This document shows, piece by piece, positions 25,099 through 33,461 of a stretch of 64,000 nt of DNA. Each line of letters begins with the position of its first letter. Positions within the stretch are counted from its first letter, which is position 1. This stretch comes from Acidobacteriota bacterium (GTDB lineage: Bacteria > Acidobacteriota > Terriglobia > Terriglobales > Acidobacteriaceae), in contig JAKAJO010000098.1 of assembly GCA_021813745.1 (NCBI GenBank), forward strand, positions 19,537 through 83,536, given 5' to 3'. The notes under the pieces were generated by a model, which worked only from the letters and a program-made list of their open reading frames with translations, was not told where the DNA came from and ran no database searches. The translations under genes were made by a program, and so were the position numbers.

Positions 25099-25449
25099 AT
25101 GAAGTATTTGATCATTCTGAATGATGCGCCCTATGGATCGGAACGCAGTTATAACGGGCTTCGACTTGCGGGTTCATTGGCCAAGCAGGAAGGCGATTCC
25201 GTGTCCGTCTTTCTGATCGGAGATGCCGCCAATTGTGCAATAGGAGGACAAACGACTCCGAACGGCTACTACAACATCGAGCGCATGATCAAAGGCCTTG
25301 TGGCGAAGGGTTCGCAGATTGGCATATGCGGCACGTGTATGGATGCCCGCGGAATCCGGCCCGAGATGGTTACGGAAGGCTCCAGGCGCAGTACTATGGA
25401 CGAACTCACTCGATGGACGATGGAAGCAGACAAGGTACTTGTCTTCTGA
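25099..25449 (+). CDS. DsrE-family sulfur-relay protein
   Basis: A 116-residue DsrE/DsrF-like protein. MKYLIILNDAPYGSERSYNG and GLRLAGSLAKQEGDSVSVFL form the start of the flavodoxin-like DsrE fold, and QIGICGTCMDARGI holds a C-x-x-C pair. Proteins of this fold carry sulfur as a cysteine persulfide or trisulfide. ATG 25099 is preferred over a start at 25072 because AAGGAA lies before it. Its stop overlaps the next start as TGATG. It probably receives sulfane sulfur made by the SQR-like enzyme or the cysteine desulfurase. Loss of Cys would be informative, but both are present. Confidence 0.88.
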   Translation: MKYLIILNDAPYGSERSYNGLRLAGSLAKQEGDSVSVFLIGDAANCAIGGQTTPNGYYNIERMIKGLVAKGSQIGICGTCMDARGIRPEMVTEGSRRSTMDELTRWTMEADKVLVF

Positions 25450-26159
25450 TGGATGAAGGCGACTCCACTGCGAAGGTGTTGGAAATCACGCCTGATTCCT
25501 ATGCCCGGTGGAGATCGTCCTTTCTCGGTGATGTAACGGAGCGGCTTGAACAGCATGCGATATTGGCTGCCGCAGGCGATCTCCGCGGCCGATCCGTACT
25601 CGACGCTGGGTGTGGAGACGGTGCGTTCGCCGTGGCCGCCTGGAAGAAAGGCGCTCGCGTTTCAGGCGTGGACGGTTCCCCGGCGATGCTGGAGGCAGCG
25701 CACACGCGTGCTCTTGGCAACGGTGCAAGAGTCGACCTGGTCCATGCTTCTGTCGAGGAGCTTCAGTTCCCTGCGGGTTCATTCGATGTCGTGGTGATGG
25801 CCAGTGTGCTGTGCACGGTTCAGGACCCCCTCCGGGCTGTGAGTGAAGCTGCAAGAGTGCTTCGACCTGGCGGAAGATTGGTTCTCGGAGAACTCAATAG
25901 GTACAGCATCTGGGCGCTGACGCGACGACTCCGAGGCTGGCTGGGAAATCCGTTCTGGCGCGGAGTCCGATTCTGGACCGTGGGAGAGATCCGTGCGATG
26001 GTTCATCACGTCGGGCTGAACGTTCAGCATGTCAGAGGCTGCATCTACTATCCGCCGTGGGAATCTGCCGCACGGCTCTTGTGGCGTGCTGACCAGCCAT
26101 TGAGTCACCTTGGAACCTTCTGCGCAGCATTCCTCATCGTTCGAGCAGGCAAGGAGTAG
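25449..26159 (+). CDS. SAM-dependent methyltransferase (class I)
   Basis: A 236-residue class I methyltransferase. SVLDAGCGDGAFAVAAWKKG is motif I (SAM binding), VSGVDGSPAMLE is motif II, FDVVVMASVLCTV is motif IV and LRPGGRLVLGELNR is the post-motif strand. The Cys in VLCTV and the C-terminal 'RGCIYYPPWE' resemble methyltransferases found beside sulfur or arsenic genes, so a thiol or metalloid substrate is possible. ATG 25449 overlaps the DsrE stop (TGATG), and only five bases separate it from the desulfurase gene. The substrate cannot be determined from sequence alone. Confidence 0.82.
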   Translation: MDEGDSTAKVLEITPDSYARWRSSFLGDVTERLEQHAILAAAGDLRGRSVLDAGCGDGAFAVAAWKKGARVSGVDGSPAMLEAAHTRALGNGARVDLVHASVEELQFPAGSFDVVVMASVLCTVQDPLRAVSEAARVLRPGGRLVLGELNRYSIWALTRRLRGWLGNPFWRGVRFWTVGEIRAMVHHVGLNVQHVRGCIYYPPWESAARLLWRADQPLSHLGTFCAAFLIVRAGKE

Positions 26160-26164
26160 ATCGT

Positions 26165-27295
26165 ATGCCAGAATCACAGAACCGGATCTATCTCGATTAC
26201 AACGCCAGCACTCCAATTGCGCCTGAAGTGCGCACGTTGATAGCCGAAATGCTTGAAGAACCGTTTGGCAATCCGTCGAGCAGCCATTGGGCCGGCATAC
26301 CAGCAAAAGAAGCGGTCGAGAAGGCCCGCGCACAAGTTGCCGCATTGCTCGGCGCGATGCCGAACGAAATTGTCTTTACGAGTGGTGGAAGCGAAGCCAA
26401 CAACCACGTGCTGAAGGGTGTCTTCTTTGCAGCAGGCAGCAGTGACGTGCACATCATTACGACGCAAATTGAACACCCGGCAATTACCAACCCGTGCCGG
26501 TTTCTTGAGAAGCTTGGCGCCAAGGTGACCTATCTACGCGTTGACGGGTACGGGCGAGTCGATCCAGACGATGTCCGCCGTGCATTGCAGCCCAGGACGC
26601 GCCTAGTCTCGGTGATGCATGCGAACAACGAGACAGGCACCATTCAGCCGATTGCTGAGATCGCGCATCTTGTGAAAGGTACTGGAGTCCTGCTGCACAC
26701 GGATGCCGCTCAATCGGTGGGCAAGATTCGCTGCGATGTTCCGGAACTCGGCGTCGATCTCTTGTCGGTCGCAGGTCACAAGCTATACGCCCCGAAAGGT
26801 GTCGGCGCTCTTTATATCCGGGAAGGGGTATCGCTCGAATCATTTATTCACGGGGCAGGTCACGAGAGCGGCCGACGAGCTGGTACCGAGAATGTGCTGT
26901 TGAATGCCGCCTTAGGAGCCGCCTGCGAGTTGGCCGGAGGCTGGGTCGGAATAGAATCTGTAAAGGCTCTGCGAGACCACTTCTGGAATCTTCTCCAGGC
27001 TAAGTTTGGAGAGAAGGTGGCCTTGATCGGCCATCCTATTGAACGGCTGCCAAATACCCTCAACGTAGGCTTTGTTGGCCATGCTGGCGCGGAGATCCTG
27101 AATCGAATTCCGCGGCTGGCAGCATCAACCGGATCGGCTTGTCACTCTGGCAACGTCGAGATGTCATCGGTTTTGCGTGCCATGCGAGTCTCACAGGGAA
27201 TTGGAATGGGCGCTATTCGATTCAGTCTTGGACGCGGAACGACCAAAGAAGAGATCGAGACCGTCGTGAAGTTGATCGGACAGGTTCTCGTTTGA
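26165..27295 (+). CDS. Cysteine desulfurase (NifS/IscS family)
   Basis: A 376-residue PLP enzyme that takes sulfur from L-cysteine as an enzyme-bound persulfide and releases alanine. YLDYNASTPIAPEV is the NifS N-terminal motif, HANNETGTIQPI contacts PLP, SVAGHKLYAPKGVGALY has the Schiff-base Lys, and ASTGSACHSG the loop Cys that bears the persulfide. AGTENVL and the C-terminal IRFSLGRGTT fit the family. The catalytic Cys is intact. As last gene of the sulfur operon it may feed the DsrE or rhodanese proteins. A selenocysteine-lyase activity is also known in the wider family. Confidence 0.93.
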   Translation: MPESQNRIYLDYNASTPIAPEVRTLIAEMLEEPFGNPSSSHWAGIPAKEAVEKARAQVAALLGAMPNEIVFTSGGSEANNHVLKGVFFAAGSSDVHIITTQIEHPAITNPCRFLEKLGAKVTYLRVDGYGRVDPDDVRRALQPRTRLVSVMHANNETGTIQPIAEIAHLVKGTGVLLHTDAAQSVGKIRCDVPELGVDLLSVAGHKLYAPKGVGALYIREGVSLESFIHGAGHESGRRAGTENVLLNAALGAACELAGGWVGIESVKALRDHFWNLLQAKFGEKVALIGHPIERLPNTLNVGFVGHAGAEILNRIPRLAASTGSACHSGNVEMSSVLRAMRVSQGIGMGAIRFSLGRGTTKEEIETVVKLIGQVLV

Positions 27296-27706
27296 CCGAT
27301 CATCGGCCAATCAAGTCGGTCCCTGTCCATCAATCGGTTGACAACCCGGAATCTGAAACTGGCAAACAAGTCACGACAAAGCACTCATTGAGCGACGGTT
27401 GTGAGCAATTCCACAGATTACTCTCGGTAAATGGGCTCTGGTCCGGTGATCTAGCGCGAAATCTCAATTTGCACGAAATCCGCCGAGTCACTCACCGACG
27501 CAAGTCCGCACAGAAGTCTCCAAGGCTCCACGATGCTTGGGTCCAGCAAGTTGCCGTAGAACGGCCTAGCCTGACAAGTGTCTCTGGTTGCCCGTTGCCG
27601 GTTAACAGTCAGTATGGAGTGACCGGCGCCGATGCGCTGATCGTGGGTTAGGCTGTGAGTTCAGAAGGACGCACAGTTCAGAGCCACAAGCGGAAGGGAG
27701 CCGGTC
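27296..27706. other. Noncoding region holding the left part of the IS110 element
   Basis: About 410 bases without a convincing gene separate the desulfurase from the IS110 transposase. IS110-group elements keep a long left noncoding end that is transcribed as a bridge RNA. The stretch from about 27420 to 27706 is the likely place. No left terminus was recognisable by eye, and GGAAGGGAG just before the ATG is the transposase ribosome binding site. Confidence 0.4.
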
Positions 27707-28834
27707 ATGAAGGAAAAGTTACGATTTTTGGGTCTGGATGTCCATGCCGAGACGATCGCTGTAGCAGTTGCTGAGACGGATGGCGAGGTACGGAGCCTGG
27801 GTACGATTCCGAACCGTGCCGAGTCGATCCGCAAGATGATCAAGAAGCTTGGTCCAGCAGAGAAGTTGAGAGTCTGTTATGAAGCAGGTCCGACGGGCTA
27901 CGTCGTGTACTGGCAGCTGGCGGAGTTAGGCATTCAGTGCGAGGTTGTGGCCCCCACACTGGTGCCGGTCAAGGCGGGTGATCGGGTGAAGACGGATCGA
28001 CGGGACGCTGAGAAGTTGGCACGTTGCTATCGCTCCGGAGATCTGACGGCGGTATGGGTTCCGGATGAAGGTTCGGAGGCTCTGCGGGATCTGGTACGTG
28101 CTCGCGAAGCAGCCAAGCAGGATCAGATGCGAGCGCGGCATCGGTTGAGTAAGTTTCTGCTGCGCTCAGGCCAGCGTCCACCCACCGGGGTGAGACCATG
28201 GACACGCCCTTATCTGATCTGGGTTGCGCAGCTGCGCTTCACACAGATCGCTCAGGAGGCCACGCGGCAGGATTATCTGCACGAGGTCGAGCACATGCGG
28301 GAACGGGTGGCGCGTCTGGAGCAAGCCATCGTGGAGGCCGTGAAGCTGGCCTCACCCGCGTTACAACAAGTCATCAACGATCTACAGGCGCTGCGCGGTA
28401 TCGCAGATATCTCAGCTGTGACCATTGCCGCCGAGCTGGGCCAAGTATCCCGCTTCGGCAGTACTAGGCAGCTGATGGGGTATTGCGGCGCGGTGCCCAG
28501 CGAAGACTCCAGTGGCAAGCGAATCAGACGCGGAGGCATCACTAAAACTGGCAACGCACACTTGCGACGAATCGTTGGCGAAGCAGCATGGAGCTATCGC
28601 CGTCCACCAGGTATCTGGTATGGATTGCGCAGACGGCAGGAGAGCATTTCGGAAGAGGTTAAGGAGATTGCATGGAAGGCTCAACACCGCCTGCACAAGC
28701 GCTATATGAAGCTGGGTGCAGCCGGCAAGCCCCAGGGAAAGATCATTACTGCAGATGCTCGTGAATTACTGGGATTCATCTGGGCTATTGGAACCAGAGC
28801 AGAGACGACCGTCAGCCAGCGAACTGCAGCCTGA
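27707..28834 (+). mobile_element. IS110-family transposase gene
   Basis: A complete 375-residue DEDD recombinase. The N-terminal RuvC-like domain shows FLGLDVHAETIAVAVAE (Asp), CYEAGPTGY (Glu) and VKTDRRDAEKLARCY (Asp-Asp). The C-terminal Tnp domain has LRGIADISAVTIAAELGQVS, a helix-hairpin-helix part, and GYCGAVPSEDSSGKRIRRGG with TKTGNAHLRRIVGEAAW, where the nucleophilic Ser of the family is expected. The reading frame is intact, so the element may still be active. IS110 elements insert without terminal inverted repeats and without target duplication, so boundaries remain unknown. It abuts the sulfur cassette. Confidence 0.92.
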
Positions 28835-29386
28835 CAAGAACAAAAGCAAAAGCTTTCCAAATAAGGAAAAAACAAAAACCGTTCCTTGATGAAACGCGCC
28901 ATCCATCTCGAGCACAGAGCCAGCAGCAGCCGGAGCAAGCACGAAGGAGAATCCTCGCTTGGCCTATGCGACAGGCTCGACCGGACTCGCGATAACAGTC
29001 AGAGGCAGCTCCCGACGGATCATGATTATGCGGTTCCGACCCGCGAATATCAGACTGATCAATCGTCGCTCAAACCTGCTCAGGCTGCTGCTCGCTCTGT
29101 CCTCGGGGAGAAGCAAAAACAGCGACAACAACAAAAACAAACCCATCGACTCCGCAGGGTTGACAGGGTCACTCCATATCAGGCCAAATCACTCACTGAC
29201 CCAACTGGGCCGGTTGGCCGCCAATGCTGGCTCATGAACAATGTTCGCCTGATGCATCAGTCGCCTGCACCTACTATGCGACGTTCCTCCTGACCGGTGA
29301 TGGCAGGATCAGAATTCAAAGACGGCAAGAATTACAACCATAAACAGGCCACTCCGGCCTATTTATGGTTGTAGCGACTTCGTAAC
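28835..29386. other. Noncoding region after the IS110 transposase
   Basis: About 550 bases. The first 70 are A-rich, and another A-rich, CAACAACAAAAAC-like stretch lies near 29113-29145. Frames here have no recognisable domain. The IS110 right end should fall in this interval. Its right part carries a strong hairpin (29334-29372) close to the end of the DUF3150 gene. Confidence 0.4.
29334..29372. terminator. Long hairpin between IS110 and the DUF3150 gene
   Basis: ACAACCATAAACAGGCC pairs with GGCCTATTTATGGTTGT (17-base arms, one mismatch, five-base loop). It lies 15 bases beyond the minus-strand stop of the DUF3150 gene. It could end transcription of that operon or insulate it from the IS. 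There is no following T run on either strand, so factor-independent termination is not assured. Confidence 0.45.
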
Positions 29387-30325
29387 TCATGCCGCCGCGG
29401 GCACCTCCATGTACGCCGACATGTGATCGAAGATGCCCTGAACCGAAGCCAGGCTTTGCTCGGTCTGTTCAGCTTCGCGATTGCGGATCGCCTCATCCAT
29501 GCGGGAGACGAGTCCGGCGGCCTCGGTCGCCGTCGCCATGCGCAGCAATTCGTGCTTCTTGAGATCGTGCGCTGTGTAGGTGCAGAGCTTCTGGCGGGCC
29601 TCTTCGGCGAAGCGGTTCAACTCCGGATCGCCCGTAACATTCAGCTTCGGCAGCAGTTCCACCAGATCGAAGATGTTCGTAACCAGCGTGGCGTGAAAGC
29701 GCGACTCGGGCTCGTTCAGCCGGTCGACCATGTGCGAGACGACATCGCGCAGCCGCTTCCACAGGTCTTCGACGCCGCGCGCCAGCGACTGGCGCACATT
29801 CGAGTCGATCTCGCGGGCGACGCGCGCCTGCTCCTCGGCCGACATCTCGACGCGAAAGTCGTTGCCGGCGGGGATGGGCAGGACTTCGAGCTTGACGCCG
29901 AATTTGCGCCTCAGCCGGTCGGCCGTTGGGTAATCCTCTTCGCGGAAGAGCCCGTTCAGCTCCGGCCGCACCTGCTCGATGTACTGCGGATAGACCTGGA
30001 GGAACGCATCGACGCCCTGCTCGAACTGGGCCTCGAACTCGCGCATCCGAGCCGTCAGATCGAAGTAGAGATTTCCGGGCAGGAGCCGATAGCCCTCGTC
30101 GGTCCACGGCAGCGTGATCTTGTAGAAGTACTGCCGAACCTGGCCGGCGAGCGTGCGCAATCGGTCGAGCTTGTCGGCGCCGCGCAGCAGTTGCTTGTTG
30201 TATCGGCCGGCGCTCTGGTGGGCGCCGTTCCGTTCGGCTACGTCGCGGCTGACGCCGCGGTCGTGTTTGACGGCTGTCCAGATGCTGATGTGGACGGCGG
30301 CGAGCATGGCGCGTTCTTGAATCAC
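29387..30325 (-). CDS. DUF3150-family protein
   Basis: A 312-residue helical, soluble protein of the DUF3150 type, seen in phage-like and plasmid genomes beside MoxR ATPases. Characteristic parts are IWTAVKHDRGVSRDVAERNG, LRTLAGQVRQYFYKITLPW and LLPGNLYFDLTARMREFEAQ. It starts with GTG at 30325, overlapping the ATPase stop (GTGA). Function is not established. In the MoxR-DUF3150-VWA arrangement it probably acts as substrate or adaptor of the ATPase. The third partner, the VWA protein, is found at 20620-21849. Confidence 0.8.
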   Translation of the reverse strand: MIQERAMLAAVHISIWTAVKHDRGVSRDVAERNGAHQSAGRYNKQLLRGADKLDRLRTLAGQVRQYFYKITLPWTDEGYRLLPGNLYFDLTARMREFEAQFEQGVDAFLQVYPQYIEQVRPELNGLFREEDYPTADRLRRKFGVKLEVLPIPAGNDFRVEMSAEEQARVAREIDSNVRQSLARGVEDLWKRLRDVVSHMVDRLNEPESRFHATLVTNIFDLVELLPKLNVTGDPELNRFAEEARQKLCTYTAHDLKKHELLRMATATEAAGLVSRMDEAIRNREAEQTEQSLASVQGIFDHMSAYMEVPAAA

Positions 30326-31332
30326 TGGACCACCTCCTGGTGCTCGATGCCGAAGCGGATGAACTCCGGCGTGTGGGTGATGGCGCGATCCCGCGCCGCA
30401 GCGTCGCGCATAGCCATGACGCGCATCTCGGTGGGCATCCGTTCGAGATACTTGAGGCCGCGCGCGATGGAGCTATCGCTCATCACCCGGCCCAGCGCCG
30501 TCGAGATGGCGATCTGCGCCGATGTCTCCGCCGGCAGCGGAGCGGTTTCGGGATTGAGCAGGATCTCGTCGATCGACGGCAACTGGCGGAAGAGGCGCAG
30601 AAAGGCCAGCAACTCGCCCGAGGCCGCCTGCCCCACGGTGCCGTCGAGCAACTGCGCCTCGAACTCGCCGGCGCCGGACAGCAGAGCCGAGTTCTGCCGG
30701 CGCGCCACGCCGCAGAGGACGTGCGAGGCCATCTCCCAGGAGCGCGGAGTGGGCCAGGCATTGGCGTCGGAGGTCGCGTCGGCTGCATGCAGCAGGTCGG
30801 GTTTGAAGCGCAGGAAGGCGATGATCTCTGGCCGCACGCCCGCGCCCACGGCCCACTTGCACCAGTCGTTCAGGTCGGCTTCGAGTTCGAGATGGACAAA
30901 CCGGTTGCGCAGCGGCCGCGGCATGGCAAAGTGCACGCCACGCTCCGATGCCGGGTTGCCGGCGGCGATGACGACCCACCCTTCGGGGAGCATGTATTCG
31001 CCCAGTTTGCGGTCGAGGACGAGCTGGTAGCAGCCGGCCTGCGTCATCTGCGGCGCCGAGGTCAGCTCGTCGAGGAAAAGGATGCCCTTGCCGTCGGTTG
31101 GCAGGAACTTGGGCGGAACCCACTCGGTCTGGTCCGCCGCAATGCGCGGCAAGCCGCGCAGATCGACCGGATCGAGTTGCACGGCGCGCACGTCGAGGAA
31201 GTCGAAATCGAGATCGTCGGCAACCTGAGCGACGATCTGCGACTTTCCGACACCGCATGCGCCCCAGATATGCAGGGGCACTCGTTCACCGATCAGCGCA
31301 TGAAGCGCTTCGTAAAGCTTCGATGGTTTCAT
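30322..31332 (-). CDS. MoxR-like AAA ATPase
   Basis: A 336-residue AAA protein. HIWGACGVGKSQIVAQVADD is the Walker A region (residues about 21-40), GKGILFLDELTSAPQ carries Walker B, VVIAAGNPASERG sensor 1, and PRPLRNRFVHLELE the arginine-finger region. MoxR proteins form hexameric chaperone-like machines working with VWA partners. ATG 31332 follows AAGGA. It is the first gene of a two-gene operon with DUF3150, and its natural VWA partner lies on the other side of the sulfur cassette. The role within mobile elements is unknown. Confidence 0.87.
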   Translation of the reverse strand: MKPSKLYEALHALIGERVPLHIWGACGVGKSQIVAQVADDLDFDFLDVRAVQLDPVDLRGLPRIAADQTEWVPPKFLPTDGKGILFLDELTSAPQMTQAGCYQLVLDRKLGEYMLPEGWVVIAAGNPASERGVHFAMPRPLRNRFVHLELEADLNDWCKWAVGAGVRPEIIAFLRFKPDLLHAADATSDANAWPTPRSWEMASHVLCGVARRQNSALLSGAGEFEAQLLDGTVGQAASGELLAFLRLFRQLPSIDEILLNPETAPLPAETSAQIAISTALGRVMSDSSIARGLKYLERMPTEMRVMAMRDAAARDRAITHTPEFIRFGIEHQEVVQ

Positions 31333-31648
31333 TGGATTTCCTTTTTGGTACGAACGGGATTGTCTCCCGCAAGGGTGTGTTCAGGCGGCGAGCCCAGGAG
31401 ACGAAAAATCTGCTGCGCGACCGGGTCATACGACCGATCGTTCGAACCGGGAGTTCTAATACTCTGGTGATGGCTTAGGAATCAGGACTCCCCGGCCTTT
31501 TCCAGGGAGTTGGATTCTCTTACGAAATCGGAATGCCGCTCGATCGACTGTGTCGTGCAGACAGAGTACGCGGGCGGAATCCATGCCCTGCCGCCGGGCT
31601 GCCTCAGACGATAAGGAGAGATTGATTCTTCTGAAAATCCATGCAAGC
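31333..31648. other. Divergent intergenic region between MoxR and AbiE genes
   Basis: No credible gene. It holds the promoter of the MoxR operon on one side and leads into the AbiE operator on the other. A GGTTCGAAC sequence near 31444 resembles a tRNA T-loop but lacks the paired stem. Confidence 0.4.
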
Positions 31649-31698
31649 TTCTATCAAATCCTCTATAGGTATGCATAAGTGTAGAGGATTTGATAGAA
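31649..31698. promoter_or_regulatory. Perfect 17-base inverted repeat, AbiEi operator
   Basis: TTCTATCAAATCCTCTA (31649-31665) and TAGAGGATTTGATAGAA (31682-31698) are exact inverse complements separated by 16 bases that include TATGCATAAG. The right arm ends seven bases before the AbiEi GTG start. AbiEi proteins are known to bind inverted repeats at their promoter and repress the abiE operon, so this is very likely its operator with the promoter between or beneath the arms. Confidence 0.7.
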
Positions 31699-31705
31699 TG
31701 CTTCA

Positions 31706-32305
31706 GTGAGCAAAAAGGCGGAACATGTCGGAGCTATTGTCCAGAAAAGGACCCTCGTGCGCTCGAAAGAGCTCACAGGCCTCTCTGTGTCCCGATCGCA
31801 CCTCTGGAATCTTGCCCAAGCCGGAAAAATCGAACGTGTTGGTCGCGGTCTGTACCGGGCTAAAAACGCCAACATCTCTACCAATGAGACCGTCCTGGAG
31901 GTTGCCAAGAGGGTTCCGCTGGGCGTCCTCTGTCTCTCTTCCGCCCTTCGGTACCATGAACTGACCACGGAAAACCCCTTCGAAATCTGGCTCGCCGTCG
32001 AAAGAGGTGCCTGGACACCGAAGCTGAACGACCACCCAGTCCGCGTGGTTCATTTCTCCAAGGCCGCTTTTGATTTTGGAATCCAAACCCGTTCGGTGGA
32101 AGGCGGAACGCTGCGCGTCTATAGCCCAGCGAAAACCGTCGCAGACTGCTTCAAGTTTCGCTCCAAGATCGGAATCGAAACGGCTATTCAGGCGCTTCGG
32201 GCAGCCTATCGAGAGAAGAAAGCCACCATGGACGATATCTGGCGCGCGGCCAAGGTGTGTCGGGTAGTCAACGTCATCAGGCCGTATATGGAGTCTCTCG
32301 TTTGA
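31706..32305 (+). CDS. abiEi: AbiEi-type antitoxin of a type IV toxin-antitoxin system
   Basis: A 199-residue antitoxin and repressor. The N-terminal winged helix (RTLVRSKELTGLSVSRSHLW, AGKIERVGRGLYRA) precedes the C-terminal domain with LSSALRYHELT, VERGAWTPKL and YSPAKTVADCFKFRSKIG, matching AbiEi. It starts with GTG at 31706 right after a large operator and has no clear ribosome binding site. Its stop overlaps the TTG start of the toxin gene. AbiEi counteracts AbiEii without binding it directly and represses the operon. The module is inserted between the MoxR operon and the PRTRC cassette. Confidence 0.9.
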   Translation: MSKKAEHVGAIVQKRTLVRSKELTGLSVSRSHLWNLAQAGKIERVGRGLYRAKNANISTNETVLEVAKRVPLGVLCLSSALRYHELTTENPFEIWLAVERGAWTPKLNDHPVRVVHFSKAAFDFGIQTRSVEGGTLRVYSPAKTVADCFKFRSKIGIETAIQALRAAYREKKATMDDIWRAAKVCRVVNVIRPYMESLV

Positions 32306-33228
32306 GCAAAGCGATCCGCACCAACACTGCCGCATCCGTGAAGCAGCGCCTCCTGAATAGAGCGCGGGCCACAAAGGAAGATTTCAATCTTCTTCTGATC
32401 AAATACGCGCTGGAACGAGTTCTCTACCGCATCGGCCAATCTCAGCACAGAGACGCATTCGTTCTGAAGGGAGCGCTACTCTTCGAGCTTTGGACAGACC
32501 AGACTCATCGGCCAACCCGCGATGCGGACTTCCTATCGCAAGGAGAAAACACCCTCGAACGGTTCCAAAAGATCTTCGAAGAAATCTGCGAACTCAAGGT
32601 AGCAGACGACGGCATGCGCTTTGACGCCGCTTCTGTGAAGGTGGGACGGATCAAAGAGGACCAGGACTACGAAGGCATCCGAGTAACCTTCCTTGGCTAT
32701 CTTGAAAACTCGCGCCTTCCGGTTCAAATTGATATCGGATTCGGGGACGCAATTACACCCGAACCTGTTTGGACATCTTTTCCGACGCTGCTGGAAAACC
32801 CCACACCGATTCTTCTTGCCTATCCCCGCGAAACCGTTGTCGCTGAGAAGTTTGAGGCTATGGTCAAGCTCGGTTTTGCCAACACGCGGATGAAGGATTT
32901 TCATGATCTCAAGACGCTGGCCAGCCTCTTCCCTTTTTCCTCGCCTTCCCTCTCTGAAGCCATAAGGCGCACATTCGAGCGAAGACAAACACCCTTGCCC
33001 CAAAAAGTTCTTCCTACCGCTCTCACTCCTGAGTTCTACAACGACGCCACCAAGCAGAAGCAATGGGATGCCTTCGTCTCAAAGAACAAGCTCTATATCG
33101 CACCGATTACCCTTCAGGAGGTGACCGCCAGCATTCAGGCTTTTGTTATCCCTGTGCTGCCCTCCTCAGCCTCAGAGAACGTGCCAGATCTCAAGTGGGA
33201 GCCGGACGGTCCTTGGCAGCAAGTCTGA
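32302..33228 (+). CDS. abiEii: AbiEii-type nucleotidyltransferase toxin
   Basis: A 308-residue toxin of the type IV AbiE system. The TTG at 32302 overlaps the antitoxin stop (TTGA) and is preferred over an upstream ATG inside the antitoxin gene. Motifs: IKYALERVLYRIG, FVLKGALLFELW (the G-x3-F strand), THRPTRDADFL (Asp-x-Asp catalytic pair), VQIDIGFGDA, and YPRETVVAEKFEAMVKLGFA with KDFHDL downstream. AbiEii enzymes transfer nucleotides to target RNAs such as tRNA and arrest growth, aborting phage infection. All core acids are present, so the toxin should be active. Confidence 0.9.
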   Translation: MSKAIRTNTAASVKQRLLNRARATKEDFNLLLIKYALERVLYRIGQSQHRDAFVLKGALLFELWTDQTHRPTRDADFLSQGENTLERFQKIFEEICELKVADDGMRFDAASVKVGRIKEDQDYEGIRVTFLGYLENSRLPVQIDIGFGDAITPEPVWTSFPTLLENPTPILLAYPRETVVAEKFEAMVKLGFANTRMKDFHDLKTLASLFPFSSPSLSEAIRRTFERRQTPLPQKVLPTALTPEFYNDATKQKQWDAFVSKNKLYIAPITLQEVTASIQAFVIPVLPSSASENVPDLKWEPDGPWQQV

Positions 33229-33447
33229 AATATGCCCCACAGGCGCGAAGGTCCTTCGCGACCCACTTGGCCCGCTTCCGAAGGATGACTCTTCAACCGA
33301 ACCATGCACTTCTGTCTTCGCCAATTCCCTTGGCAGTCCTTCACCGCAGAATTGGATCACGTTCTGGGGCAAGCAGCCGCCGCAGTATTCATCAAAAGGC
33401 CATAACGCTTGGGTACCAGCCATTCCGAACCAATCCATCGAAAGCAT
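33172..33447 (-). CDS. Possible small cysteine-containing protein
   Basis: A 91-codon minus-strand frame between AbiEii and PRTRC-E. It reads FDEYCGGCLPQNVIQFCGEG with three close cysteines and a composition (Trp, Tyr, Phe, Asn) that looks coding. It lacks a convincing ribosome binding site and overlaps the end of the toxin gene by 57 bases. No domain was recognised. Confidence 0.3.
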   Translation of the reverse strand: MLSMDWFGMAGTQALWPFDEYCGGCLPQNVIQFCGEGLPRELAKTEVHGSVEESSFGSGPSGSRRTFAPVGHISDLLPRTVRLPLEIWHVL

Positions 33448-33461
33448 TGGAAGTGGAACGC

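Noticed and set aside
28886..29293. Gln/Arg-rich open frame after the IS110 transposase
   Set aside because: Low-complexity composition with no start signal; better explained as noncoding IS flank.
29423..31030. 535-codon plus-strand frame
   Set aside because: It lies opposite the DUF3150 and MoxR-like genes, whose motifs are intact on the minus strand.
31440..31465. tRNA-like GGTTCGAAC sequence
   Set aside because: The flanking bases do not pair into a T stem and no acceptor or anticodon arm is present.
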